Shown: positions 17,930 to 26,068 of the stretch, piece after piece | Layout: each line of letters opens with the position of its first letter | Position numbering within the stretch: position 1 is the first letter of the stretch | Source of the DNA: Bradyrhizobium sp. 141 | GTDB lineage: Bacteria; Pseudomonadota; Alphaproteobacteria; Rhizobiales; Xanthobacteraceae | Assembly: GCF_023074055.1 (NCBI RefSeq) | Contig: NZ_JADPKR010000103.1 | Span: 1-64,000 of the forward strand | DNA: 64,000 bases | Direction: 5' to 3' | Made by a program: the position numbers and the translations under genes | Notes under the pieces: model-generated | Databases searched by the model: none | Seen by the model: the letters and a program-made list of their open reading frames with translations, nothing else | Told to the model about the DNA's origin: nothing

Positions 17930-18847
17930 ATGCTGGACTTCAGGTCGATCGAGACATTCCTTTGGGTTGTGAAGCTCGGCAGCTTCCGCGGCGCCGCCCA
18001 ACGGCTCAACACGACCCAGCCGGCGATCTCCCAGCGCATCGCCCAGCTCGAGCGCGAGATGGGCGTAAAGCTCCTCAACCGCGATCACCGCGTGGCCTCT
18101 CCGACCCCAAGCGGCCGGCAGATGATGGTCTATGCGGAGAAGTTGATCGGCCTGCGCGCTCAGATGATGGCGGAGATCGGCGACCGCTCGGCAATGCGCG
18201 GGGTGATGCGGCTCGGCGTCGCCGAGACCATCGTGCACACCTGGCTGCCGCGCTTGGTGAAGAGCGTGAACCAGGTCTATCCAAACCTGTCGCTGGAGAT
18301 CGAAGTCGACATCACGCCGAACCTCACTGCGCGCCTCCTCGCACAGGAGATCGAGCTTGCCTTCGTCGTCGGCCCTCTGTCCGCTTCCGGCGTGCACAAT
18401 CGTGTGCTTGCCGATTACCCAATCGGCTTCCTCGCAAGTCCCTCGCTCGGCCTTGGCAATGGCCCGGTGACGCCGGCGGAGCTCGCGCGGTTTCCGATCA
18501 TCACCTTCCCGCGCAAGACCAAGCCTTACGAGGTCGTGCGCGAGGTATTCGACCGCCCCGAGCTGCCGCCGATCCGGCTGCACGCCTCCGCCTCGCTTGC
18601 GACCGTGATCCACATGGCGGTGGAAGGGCTCGGCGTCGCCGTGATCCCCGACGCCATTGTGGAGAACGAGATTGCCGACGGGCGGCTGCAACTGCTCGAC
18701 ACCGATCTTGCGATCGCACCGCTGACCTTCACTGCGAGCTGGCTCGCCTCACCCGACGTCGTCGCCGTGGAGCGCGTCGCCGAGCTGGCTCGGCAGATTG
18801 CGCAGAGCAGCCTCGCGGTTGACGCGCCCGCGCTGGCGCGTCATTGA
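17930..18847 (+). CDS. LysR family transcriptional regulator
   Basis: A 305-residue LysR-type regulator. The winged helix-turn-helix lies at about residues 3-62 (FLWVVKLGSFRGAAQRLNTTQPAISQRIAQLE), followed by the linker helix and a two-lobed effector-binding domain from about residue 90. It is divergent from the DUF1445-importer operon and runs into the M20 hydrolase gene with 32 bases between, so it probably controls both sides. The weak ribosome binding site suggests low expression, as usual for the family. Effector unknown. Confidence 0.93.
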   Translation: MLDFRSIETFLWVVKLGSFRGAAQRLNTTQPAISQRIAQLEREMGVKLLNRDHRVASPTPSGRQMMVYAEKLIGLRAQMMAEIGDRSAMRGVMRLGVAETIVHTWLPRLVKSVNQVYPNLSLEIEVDITPNLTARLLAQEIELAFVVGPLSASGVHNRVLADYPIGFLASPSLGLGNGPVTPAELARFPIITFPRKTKPYEVVREVFDRPELPPIRLHASASLATVIHMAVEGLGVAVIPDAIVENEIADGRLQLLDTDLAIAPLTFTASWLASPDVVAVERVAELARQIAQSSLAVDAPALARH

Positions 18848-18879
18848 AACAGGCGCCGGACAAAAGAGAGAACGACCGC

Positions 18880-20130
18880 ATGAGCCGAGCCGCCACCAAT
18901 CTGCAAATCGATTCCGCCCGTCTCTGGGGCTCCATCCACGAGACCGCGCAGTTTGGCGCGACGGCCAAAGGCGGCGTGCGGCGGCTGACGCTGAGCAGCG
19001 AAGACAAGCAGGTGCGCGACTGGTTCCGCAAGGCCTGCGAAGACGCCGGGCTCGAAGTCCACGTCGACGCGCTCGGATCGCAGTTCGGCCTGCGCAAGGG
19101 CCGCGACATGTCGAAGCCGCCTGTCGGCATCGGCTCGCATCTCGACACGCAGCCGACCGGCGGCAAGTATGACGGCATCCTGGGCACGCTCGGCGCGCTG
19201 GAGGTGATCCGCACGCTGAACGATGCCGGTATCGAAACCGAAGCGCCGATCTGCGTCGTCAACTGGACCAATGAGGAAGGATCGCGTTTCGCACCTGCGA
19301 TGATGGCCTCCGCGGCTTACGTCGGCGACTTCACCACCGACGACATCTTGTCGCGCAAGGACGTCGAGGGCACGACCGTCGGCCAAGCGCTCGACAGCAT
19401 CGGCTATCGCGGCGACAAGCCGGTCGGCTTTCAGAAGCTCGGCTGCTTCGTCGAGTTGCACATCGAGCAAGGCCCTATCTTGGAGGCCGAAGGAAAGACC
19501 ATCGGCGTTGTCGATTCCGGCCAGGGCGTGCTCTGGTACGACGGCAAGATTTCCGGCTTCGAGAGCCACGCGGGCTCGACGCCGATGCCGCTGCGGCGCG
19601 ATGCGCTCGCGACGCTGTCGGAGATCGTTCTGGCGATGGAGTCCATCGCGAAGAAGCACGGGCCGAACGCCGTAGGCACCATTGGCGAAGCCGTCATCGC
19701 AAGTCCCTCGCGCAACGTCATTCCCGGCGAGATCGCCTTCACCATGGATTGCCGCAGCGCGGACGGCGCCATCATGGATGCGCTCGATCGCGACCTGCGC
19801 GCCGCGATTGCCGAGATTGCCGCGCGCCGCAAGGTCGAGGTCAAGATCGATCTGGTCTGGCGCAAGCCACCGACGCATTTCGACCCCAAGCTCATCGCGG
19901 CGGTCGAGAACGCGGCGAAGACGCTCGGCTATTCCTCTCGCCGCATCACCTCCGGCGCCGGCCACGACGCCTGCAACCTCAATACCGTCATGCCTGCCGC
20001 GATGGTGTTCGTGCCCTGCAAGGACGGCATCAGCCACAACGAGCTCGAGGACGCCACGCAGCCGGACTGCGCCGCAGGCACCAACGTTCTCATGCATACC
20101 GTGCTGGCGATCGCCGGCGTCGCGTCCTGA
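18880..20130 (+). CDS. M20 family amidase, hydantoinase/carbamoylase type
   Basis: A 416-residue zinc-dependent hydrolase of the N-carbamoyl-L-amino-acid hydrolase, beta-ureidopropionase and allantoate amidohydrolase branch. Metal ligands are visible: H87 and D89 in GSHLDT, D98 in GGKYDG, E132/E133 in WTNEEGSRF, a histidine in VELHIEQGP and the C-terminal SGAGHDACNL. The ATG at 18880 has an AGAGAG ribosome binding site and is preferred over an in-frame codon overlapping the LysR gene. It would remove a carbamoyl or similar N-group from an amino acid. It opens a rightward run with two hydroxyacid dehydrogenases, 12 bases before the next gene. Confidence 0.88.
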   Translation: MSRAATNLQIDSARLWGSIHETAQFGATAKGGVRRLTLSSEDKQVRDWFRKACEDAGLEVHVDALGSQFGLRKGRDMSKPPVGIGSHLDTQPTGGKYDGILGTLGALEVIRTLNDAGIETEAPICVVNWTNEEGSRFAPAMMASAAYVGDFTTDDILSRKDVEGTTVGQALDSIGYRGDKPVGFQKLGCFVELHIEQGPILEAEGKTIGVVDSGQGVLWYDGKISGFESHAGSTPMPLRRDALATLSEIVLAMESIAKKHGPNAVGTIGEAVIASPSRNVIPGEIAFTMDCRSADGAIMDALDRDLRAAIAEIAARRKVEVKIDLVWRKPPTHFDPKLIAAVENAAKTLGYSSRRITSGAGHDACNLNTVMPAAMVFVPCKDGISHNELEDATQPDCAAGTNVLMHTVLAIAGVAS

Positions 20131-20142
20131 CCGGAGAGAGCC

Positions 20143-21054
20143 ATGCGCGGAGTATTCGTCGACGCCAATGAAACCTTGGCCGCGATCATGGAGCGGCTGG
20201 AGCAGCCTGATGATCCCAAGGTACGGATTCACAGGAATCCCGACATCAAGCCCGAGCAATATCCCGAGATCCTCGACGGCGCCGAGATCGCGATCGTCGA
20301 TCACACCGCGCTGCCGACCGACGTGGCGAAGAAGTGCACCGGACTGAAGCACGTCGTTTTCCTTGGCACCGGCGCGCGCAGCTACATGAACCCGGAGGAG
20401 CTCAGCCAGCTCGGCATCTCCGTGCATCTGATCAAGGGTTACGGCGACACTGCGGTCGCCGAATCCGCGATCGCGCTGATGTGGGCCTCTGCCCGCGTCA
20501 TCGCGATGATGGATCGCGAGATGCGCGGCGGCAACTGGCTGCGCGAGGACGGCATGCAGCTCACCGGCAAGACCCTCGGGCTGATCGGGTTCGGCGGCAT
20601 CGCCGCAGAGGTCGCGCGCATCGCGTCGGGCAGCGGCATGAAGGTGATCGCCTGGAACCGCTCGCCGAAGAGCCATCCCGGCGTGGAGTTCACCGATCTC
20701 GACACACTGCTGGCCAGGAGCGACGTCGTTTCGCTGCATCTGCTGCTCAACGACGAGACGCGCGGCATGATCACGCGCGAGAAGATATTTGCGATGAAGC
20801 CTGGCGTGATCCTCGTCAACACTGCCCGCGCCGCGATCGTCGACGAGCAGGCGATGATCGAGGCGCTGAAGTCAGGCCATATCCGTCATGCCGGCCTTGA
20901 CGTCTTCAACACCGAGCCCCTGCCCGGCGATCATCCGCTGACGAAGATTTCGAACGTGACCCTGTCGGCGCACTCGGCCTTCCGCACGCCGGAGGCCAGC
21001 GAAAACCTGATTGAAGCGGCATGGGTCCATTGCCGCCGGATCGTGAAGGCATAA
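20143..21054 (+). CDS. D-2-hydroxyacid dehydrogenase (NAD-dependent)
   Basis: A 303-residue enzyme of the phosphoglycerate/glycerate dehydrogenase family, reducing a 2-oxo acid or oxidising a D-2-hydroxy acid. The Rossmann motif is GLIGFGGIAAEVA near 146-158, and the catalytic set R229 (NTARAAIVDE), E258 (FNTEPLP) and H277 (SAHSAF) is intact. GGAGAGAG precedes the ATG. The substrate is unknown; the co-directional M20 hydrolase and Ldh2-type dehydrogenase suggest a hydroxy acid derived from an amino acid. Confidence 0.9.
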   Translation: MRGVFVDANETLAAIMERLEQPDDPKVRIHRNPDIKPEQYPEILDGAEIAIVDHTALPTDVAKKCTGLKHVVFLGTGARSYMNPEELSQLGISVHLIKGYGDTAVAESAIALMWASARVIAMMDREMRGGNWLREDGMQLTGKTLGLIGFGGIAAEVARIASGSGMKVIAWNRSPKSHPGVEFTDLDTLLARSDVVSLHLLLNDETRGMITREKIFAMKPGVILVNTARAAIVDEQAMIEALKSGHIRHAGLDVFNTEPLPGDHPLTKISNVTLSAHSAFRTPEASENLIEAAWVHCRRIVKA

Positions 21055-21065
21055 GAGCACCAACA

Positions 21066-22139
21066 ATGGCCGACTATCGCACCATCAAGGCAGAGCCGCT
21101 CACCAACGCCATCCGCGCCATTGTCAAGGCCGGCGGCTCCTCGGACCGCGAGGCCGAGCTCGTGTCCACCAATCTCGTCGAGGCCAATCTCAAAGGCCAC
21201 GACTCCCACGGCGTCGGCATGATCCCGCGCTATGTCCAGAGCGTCACCAACGGCGGCCTCGCCGTGAACGCGCACGTCAAGATCGTGCTCGACACCGGGC
21301 CGCTCCTTACCCTCGACGGCCTCACCGGCTACGGCCAGGTGATCGGCCATGAAGCGATGGAGCTCGCGGCCGAGCGCGCCAAGCAAAACGGCGTGTGCCT
21401 CGTCGGCCTCTCAAACTCGCACCATATCGGCCGCATCGGCCACTGGGCTGAGCAGTGCATCGACCATGGGCTGGTCTCGATCCACTTCGTCAATGTGATC
21501 TCGCGCCCGATCGTGGCGCCCTGGGGCGGCAGCGACGCACGTCACGGCACCAACCCGTTCTGCGTCGGCATCCCGCGCAGGGGCAAGGAGCCGATCGTGC
21601 TCGACTTCGCCACCAGCAGGATCGCGCAGGGCAAGACCCGCGTCGCCCACAACAAGGGCGTCGAGCTTGAGGGCGGCACCATCATCGACAATGAAGGCAA
21701 GCCCACCACCAACCCGCGCTACACCGTGATCCCGCCGCATGGCGCGATCCTGCCGTTCGGCGAGCACAAGGGTTCGGGGCTCGCGCTGGTGTGCGAAATC
21801 CTCGGCGGCGCGCTCTCCGGCGGGCAGGTGGTCAAGGGCCCGTCCGACGGCAAGTACAACGTCCTCAACGGTATGCTCTCGATCGTCATCGACCCGAGCA
21901 AGCTCGGCACCGGCGAAAACCTCGCGCGCGAAGTCGAGAGCTTCGTCGCCTGGCACACCGGCTCGCCGCCTGCCCCCGGCGTCGACAAGGTGAAGATTGC
22001 CGGCGACCCCGAGCGCGAGACCAAGAAGAAGCGACTGGCCGAGGGCATTCCGGTCGATCCGACCACGTGGCAGGAGATTTTGGACGCCGGGAAGAAGTTC
22101 GGGCTAGATCAGGCGGCGATCGAGAAGATCGCAGGCTAG
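21066..22139 (+). CDS. Malate/lactate/ureidoglycolate dehydrogenase family protein (Ldh2)
   Basis: A 357-residue NAD(P)-dependent oxidoreductase of the Ldh2 family (COG2055), which includes malate, ureidoglycolate and 2-hydroxycarboxylate dehydrogenases and has its own non-Rossmann fold. Landmarks are KGHDSHGVGMIPRYVQ near 40-55, the catalytic-region histidines in GLSNSHHIGRIGHWAE, GTNPFCVGIPR and FGEHKGSGLALVCEILGG. The start at 21066 lies 11 bases after the preceding stop. Together with the M20 hydrolase the pair resembles AllC/AllD of allantoate breakdown, but no other purine genes are near, so ureidoglycolate is only one option. Confidence 0.88.
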   Translation: MADYRTIKAEPLTNAIRAIVKAGGSSDREAELVSTNLVEANLKGHDSHGVGMIPRYVQSVTNGGLAVNAHVKIVLDTGPLLTLDGLTGYGQVIGHEAMELAAERAKQNGVCLVGLSNSHHIGRIGHWAEQCIDHGLVSIHFVNVISRPIVAPWGGSDARHGTNPFCVGIPRRGKEPIVLDFATSRIAQGKTRVAHNKGVELEGGTIIDNEGKPTTNPRYTVIPPHGAILPFGEHKGSGLALVCEILGGALSGGQVVKGPSDGKYNVLNGMLSIVIDPSKLGTGENLAREVESFVAWHTGSPPAPGVDKVKIAGDPERETKKKRLAEGIPVDPTTWQEILDAGKKFGLDQAAIEKIAG

Positions 22140-22183
22140 GCGCTACCGCTGGGCACGAACGGACAAGCCAATTGCGTGCTGTC

Positions 22184-22342
22184 TTCCCTTCTCCCCTTGT
22201 GGGAGAAGGTGGCGCGAAGCGCCGTATGAGGGGTTCGTGCCGCAAATAATCTTCTGAGAGGTTTGTCTCCGCGGAGAGATACCCCTCACCCGTCTCGCCG
22301 CTACGCGGCGAGCCACCCTCTCCCACAAGGGGGAGAGGGAAA
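22184..22342. repeat. Intergenic palindromic repeat, family E
   Basis: A 160-base element with CCCTTCTCCCCTTGTGGGAG at one end and CTCTCCCACAAGGGGGAGAG at the other; it also contains CGCCGCTACGCGGCG. A copy in the opposite orientation is at 25914-26065. It separates the convergent Ldh2 and tartrate-dehydrogenase-like genes. Confidence 0.9.
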
Positions 22343-22350
22343 GGAGCACG

Positions 22351-23424
22351 TCAATCCACCATATCCGCAACCGCCTTGCCGCACGCTGTCGTATCCGCGT
22401 TGCCGCCGAGATCCTTCGTGCGCAGCGTGCGTTCGGCCAGCGTACGCTCGATCGCATCGACGATCGACTTGCCGGCTTCTTTCTCGCCGAGATGCTCGAG
22501 CATCATCGCGCCCGACCAGATCGCGCCGATCGGGTTGGCGATGCCCTGCCCTGCGATGTCGGGCGCCGAGCCGTGCACCGGCTCAAACACCGAGGGGAAA
22601 TCGCCGTCGGGATTGATGTTGCCTGACGGCGCGATGCCGATGGTGCCGGTGCAGGCCGGGCCGAGATCGGAGAGGATGTCGCCGAACAGATTCGAGCCGA
22701 CCACGACGTCGAACCAGTCCGGATGCAGCACGAAGTTCGCTGTCAAAATGTCGATGTGGTACTTGTCCCACTTCACGCCGGGAAACTTCTTGGCCATCGC
22801 CTCCACGCGCTCGTCCCAATAGGGCATGGTGATGGAGATGCCGTTGGACTTGGTCGCCGAGGTCAAATGCTTCTTCGGCCGCGACTGCGCGAGCTCGAAG
22901 GCGAACTTCAGGATGCGATCGACGCCGGTGCGGGTCATCACCGTCTGCTGCGTCACGAACTCGCGGTCGGTGTCCGGGAACATGCGGCCGCCGACGGAGG
23001 AATATTCGCCTTCCGTGTTCTCGCGCACCACCCAGAAATCGATATCGCCGGGCTTGCGCCCCGCCAACGGCGACGGCACGCCGGGCATCAGCCGCACCGG
23101 GCGCAGGTTCACATATTGGTCGAACTCGCGGCGAAACTTGATCAGCGAGCCCCACAGCGAGACGTGATCCGGAATCTTGGCCGGCCAGCCGACCGCGCCG
23201 AAATAGATCGCATCGTGCTTGCCGATCTTCTCCTTCCAGTCATCCGGCATCATCTGGCCGTGCTTCTCGTAGTAGTCCCACGACGAGAAGTCGAAATGGT
23301 CGAAATGCAGGGAAACCCCGTGCTTCTTCGCTGCCGCCTCCAAGACGCGCAGGCCCTCAGGCATCACTTCCTTGCCGATGCCGTCGCCGGGAATGACTGC
23401 GATCCGGTATTGTTTCTTGCTCAT
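22351..23424 (-). CDS. Tartrate/D-malate dehydrogenase-like decarboxylating dehydrogenase
   Basis: A 357-residue enzyme of the isocitrate/isopropylmalate dehydrogenase family, closest in motif set to tartrate dehydrogenase/D-malate decarboxylase. Seen are IPGDGIGKEV at 10-19, VVRENTEGEYSSVG (phosphate or substrate loop), TSATKSNGI with the catalytic lysine, and the metal site NLFGDILSDLGP plus EPVHGSAPDIAGQG with the NAD loop. The ATG at 23424 starts right at the conserved strand; upstream in-frame codons would add an arginine-rich tail. It would oxidatively decarboxylate D-malate or tartrate, fitting the hydroxy-acid theme of the region. It is divergent from the SDR gene. Confidence 0.9.
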   Translation of the reverse strand: MSKKQYRIAVIPGDGIGKEVMPEGLRVLEAAAKKHGVSLHFDHFDFSSWDYYEKHGQMMPDDWKEKIGKHDAIYFGAVGWPAKIPDHVSLWGSLIKFRREFDQYVNLRPVRLMPGVPSPLAGRKPGDIDFWVVRENTEGEYSSVGGRMFPDTDREFVTQQTVMTRTGVDRILKFAFELAQSRPKKHLTSATKSNGISITMPYWDERVEAMAKKFPGVKWDKYHIDILTANFVLHPDWFDVVVGSNLFGDILSDLGPACTGTIGIAPSGNINPDGDFPSVFEPVHGSAPDIAGQGIANPIGAIWSGAMMLEHLGEKEAGKSIVDAIERTLAERTLRTKDLGGNADTTACGKAVADMVD

Positions 23425-23467
23425 CGAGAACGTCCCTGGTTGGTCCGGCAGCCGCCGCCTTTTGACC

Positions 23468-23516
23468 GCACTGCAATGGACCAAACGCGTCGGCAGTGCA
23501 ACGCTGCACTGCAATG
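23468..23516. promoter_or_regulatory. Candidate operator cluster between divergent dehydrogenase genes
   Basis: GCACTGCAATG occurs twice in direct orientation (23468-23478 and 23506-23516, 38 bases apart). The second copy is part of a perfect inverted repeat, CAGTGCA-ACGC-TGCACTG at 23494-23511. All lie in the divergent spacer between the tartrate-dehydrogenase-like and SDR genes. The regulator that would bind is not identified. Confidence 0.6.
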
Positions 23517-23579
23517 TTGACCATGGCGCGGCCAAGCGCCTACTGATTTTATCCTGTTCCTATTCTGCGAGTACCCCTC

Positions 23580-24356
23580 ATGGATCTGCATCTGCGTGGC
23601 AAGCGTGTCCTGATCACGGGCGCGTCCAAGGGCATTGGCGCTGCCGCCGCCGAGGCGTTTGCCGAGGAAGGCGCGCACCTCCTGCTCGCCGCCCGCAGCG
23701 GCGACCAGCTCAAGGCGCTGGCCGACCGATTGCGTTCCGCACACCAGATCGATGCCGCAACGAGCATCGTCGATCTGCGCAAGGCGGAGGACGTGGCGCG
23801 GCTCGCCAGGGAAGCCGCCGACATCGACGTGCTCGTCAACAATGCCGGCGACATCCCCGGCGGCTCGATCGACAAGATCGACGAGGCGACCTGGCGCCAC
23901 GCCTGGGAATTGAAAGTCTTCGGTTACATCAATCTCACGCGGCAGATCTACGCGCAGATGAAGGCGAAGGGCGGCGGCGTCATCGTCAACGACATTGGGG
24001 CTGCCGGCGAAAAGTTCGACGCCAACTACATCTGCGGCAGTGCCGGCAACGCCGCGCTGATGGCCTTCACCCGTGCGCTCGGCGGCAAGAGTCTTGCCGA
24101 CAACATCCGCGTGGTCGGCATCAATCCCGGCCCCGTCGGCACCGATCGCCACGTCACCCTGCTCAAGACGCGGGCCAAGCACCAGTTCGGCGACGAGAGC
24201 CGCTACAAGGAATTCCAGAAGAGCCTGCCGCTCGGCCGCCCTGCGCATGCGCGCGAGATCGGCGATCTCATGGCGTTCCTGGCGTCGGACCGCGCCGGGT
24301 ATACGTCGGGCGTGATCTATACGGTCGACGGCGGCATCAGCGCCGGGTGGGGTTAA
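23580..24356 (+). CDS. SDR family oxidoreductase, atypical active site
   Basis: A 258-residue short-chain dehydrogenase. The cofactor motif TGASKGIG (13-20) and the NNAG motif (87-90) are intact, and the C-terminal VDGGIS is typical. The catalytic YxxxK motif instead reads YICGS (Y150, S154), and the upstream catalytic serine position falls in VNDIGAAG. Tyr is kept, but the lysine and serine are not, so the mechanism or activity must differ from classical SDRs. It is divergent from the tartrate-dehydrogenase-like gene and followed by repeat C and an amidase gene on the same strand. Confidence 0.88.
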   Translation: MDLHLRGKRVLITGASKGIGAAAAEAFAEEGAHLLLAARSGDQLKALADRLRSAHQIDAATSIVDLRKAEDVARLAREAADIDVLVNNAGDIPGGSIDKIDEATWRHAWELKVFGYINLTRQIYAQMKAKGGGVIVNDIGAAGEKFDANYICGSAGNAALMAFTRALGGKSLADNIRVVGINPGPVGTDRHVTLLKTRAKHQFGDESRYKEFQKSLPLGRPAHAREIGDLMAFLASDRAGYTSGVIYTVDGGISAGWG

Positions 24357-24362
24357 TTTTTC

Positions 24363-24444
24363 CGTCATTGCGAGCGCAGCGAAGCAATCCAGGAATGTAT
24401 CCGCGGGTAACAGTCTGGATTGCTTCGCTGCGCTCACAATGACG
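24363..24444. repeat. Intergenic palindromic repeat, family C
   Basis: CGTCATTGCGAGCGCAGCG at the left and CGCTGCGCTCACAATGACG at the right are inverted copies around GAAGCAATCC and GGATTGCTTC. The second copy in the window is at 60447-60534. It fills the spacer between the SDR and amidase genes. Confidence 0.9.
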
Positions 24445-24470
24445 ACACAGTAAGCACAGGAGTGAAATAG

Positions 24471-25889
24471 TTGTCTCAAGACCTGATCCGCGAAACCGCA
24501 TGCGCCGTCGTCGACAAGCTGCGCTCCGGCGACGTCTCGCCGCTCGAACTGCTGGATGTGGTGGAGAAGCGCATCGGTGAGGTCGACGGCAAGGTCAATG
24601 CGCTGCCGATACTGTGCTTCGATCGCGCGCGGGACAGCGCCAAGGCGCTGATGCGGAAGCCGGCCGGCGCACGGGGGCTGCTCGCGGGCCTGCCGGTGCC
24701 GATCAAGGATCTGACCGACGTCGCGGGCGTATTGAACACGCAGGGCTCGCCGATCTTCAAGGACAATATCCCCGCCAAGTCCGACCTCATGGTCGAGAAT
24801 CTCGAAGCCAATGGCGCGGTCGTCTACGCAAAATCCAACACGCCGGAATTCGGCGCCGGCGCCAACACCTTCAACGAGGTGTTCGGCGCGACGCTCAATC
24901 CCTGGGATATTTCGAAATCCGCGGCAGGCTCCTCCGGCGGCGCGGCAGTGGCGCTCGCCACCGGCATGGCCTGGCTCGCGCAGGGCTCCGACATGGGCGG
25001 CAGCTTGCGCAGCCCCGCGAGCTTCTGCGGCATCGTCGGCATGCGGCCGAGCATCGGCCGCGTCGCGCATACGCCGAAGGCGGGCATCGATCGCAATCTC
25101 GGCGTACAGGGCCCGATGGCGCGCAATGTCGAGGATCTCGCGCTGCTGCTCGATGCCATGAGCGGCGACTACGCGGACGATCCGCTGTCGCTGCCGGCGC
25201 CCGTGACCTCGTTCCTGTCGGCGGCACAGTCAGGCAGGAAGCCGAAGCGCATCGCCTATTCGCCCGATCTCGGCATCACGCCTGTCGATCCCGAGGTGAA
25301 GGCGATCACCCGCAAGGCAGCGGAACGCTTTGCCGAGGCTGGCGCCATCGTCGAGGAGGCGCATCCGGACTGGCGCGAGGCGCATGAATGCTTCCACGTG
25401 CTGCGCGCCTTCGATTTCGCGATCAGCAAGGCGCAATTGCTGAGAACCAAGCGCGATCTGCTCAAGCCCGAAGTGATCTGGAATATCGAGGAAGGCCTCA
25501 AGCTCACCGTGGATCAGCTCGAGCGGGCCGAGGCCCAGCGCGTCGGCATGACCGCGCGGGCGGTCGAGTTCTTCAAGACCTACGATCTGCTGCTGACCCC
25601 CACCACGATCGTGCCGCCTTTCCCGATCGAGCACCGCTATGTCGCCGAATGCGCCGGCAAGAGATTCGACAATTACGTCGAATGGCTCGGCATCGTCTAC
25701 GCCATCACGCTGGCCTGCTGCCCCTCGCTGTCGCTGCCCTGCGGCTTCACAGCGTCGGGCCTGCCGGTCGGCGTGCAGGTCGTCGGCGCACCGCGAAGCG
25801 ACGCCGACGTGCTCGCGGGCGCGAAGGTTCTGGAGGATATTTTGGGCCTGCGCGGCACGACGCCGATCGAGCCGAAGGGGAGCAAGTAG
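24471..25889 (+). CDS. Amidase (amidase signature family)
   Basis: A 472-residue amidase-signature serine hydrolase. The Ser-cisSer-Lys triad is visible as K79 (VPIKDLTD), S154 (AAGSSGGAAV) and S178 (GSDMGGSLRSPASF). It hydrolyses an unknown amide to acid and ammonia. The initiation codon appears to be TTG at 24471 with a clear CAGGAG ribosome binding site 7-8 bases upstream; no ATG or GTG in frame fits better. It is followed by repeat E and lies tail-to-tail with the amino-acid permease genes. Given its neighbours it may act on an N-acyl or amide form of an amino acid. Confidence 0.9.
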   Translation: MSQDLIRETACAVVDKLRSGDVSPLELLDVVEKRIGEVDGKVNALPILCFDRARDSAKALMRKPAGARGLLAGLPVPIKDLTDVAGVLNTQGSPIFKDNIPAKSDLMVENLEANGAVVYAKSNTPEFGAGANTFNEVFGATLNPWDISKSAAGSSGGAAVALATGMAWLAQGSDMGGSLRSPASFCGIVGMRPSIGRVAHTPKAGIDRNLGVQGPMARNVEDLALLLDAMSGDYADDPLSLPAPVTSFLSAAQSGRKPKRIAYSPDLGITPVDPEVKAITRKAAERFAEAGAIVEEAHPDWREAHECFHVLRAFDFAISKAQLLRTKRDLLKPEVIWNIEEGLKLTVDQLERAEAQRVGMTARAVEFFKTYDLLLTPTTIVPPFPIEHRYVAECAGKRFDNYVEWLGIVYAITLACCPSLSLPCGFTASGLPVGVQVVGAPRSDADVLAGAKVLEDILGLRGTTPIEPKGSK

Positions 25890-25913
25890 CGCGATCCATA
25901 ATGCTAGCGCGGT

Positions 25914-26065
25914 ACCCCTCTCCCCTTGTGGGAGAGGGTGGCTCGCCGCATAGCGGCGAGACGGGTGAGGGGTATCTCTCCGCGCTGAAATCTCATCGTG
26001 GGAGTTCGCTGAAGCAACCCCTCATCCGGCGCTTCGCGCCACCTTCTCCCACAAGGGGAGAAGGA
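25914..26065. repeat. Intergenic palindromic repeat, family E, inverted copy
   Basis: The same element as 22184-22342 in opposite orientation, with CTCTCCCCTTGTGGGAG at the left, CGCCGCATAGCGGCG inside and CTTCTCCCACAAGGGGAG at the right. It sits between the convergent amidase and permease genes, ending only a few bases before the permease stop codon. Confidence 0.9.
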
Positions 26066-26068
26066 AGA

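Noticed and set aside
18841..20739. A 632-codon open frame on the minus strand
   Set aside because: It is antisense to the M20 hydrolase and hydroxyacid dehydrogenase genes, which carry complete catalytic residues.
22184..26065. Possible CRISPR or transposon ends from the two large family E repeats
   Set aside because: The repeats are imperfect inverted elements with no regular spacers. The DNA between them holds ordinary housekeeping-type catabolic genes with no transposase.
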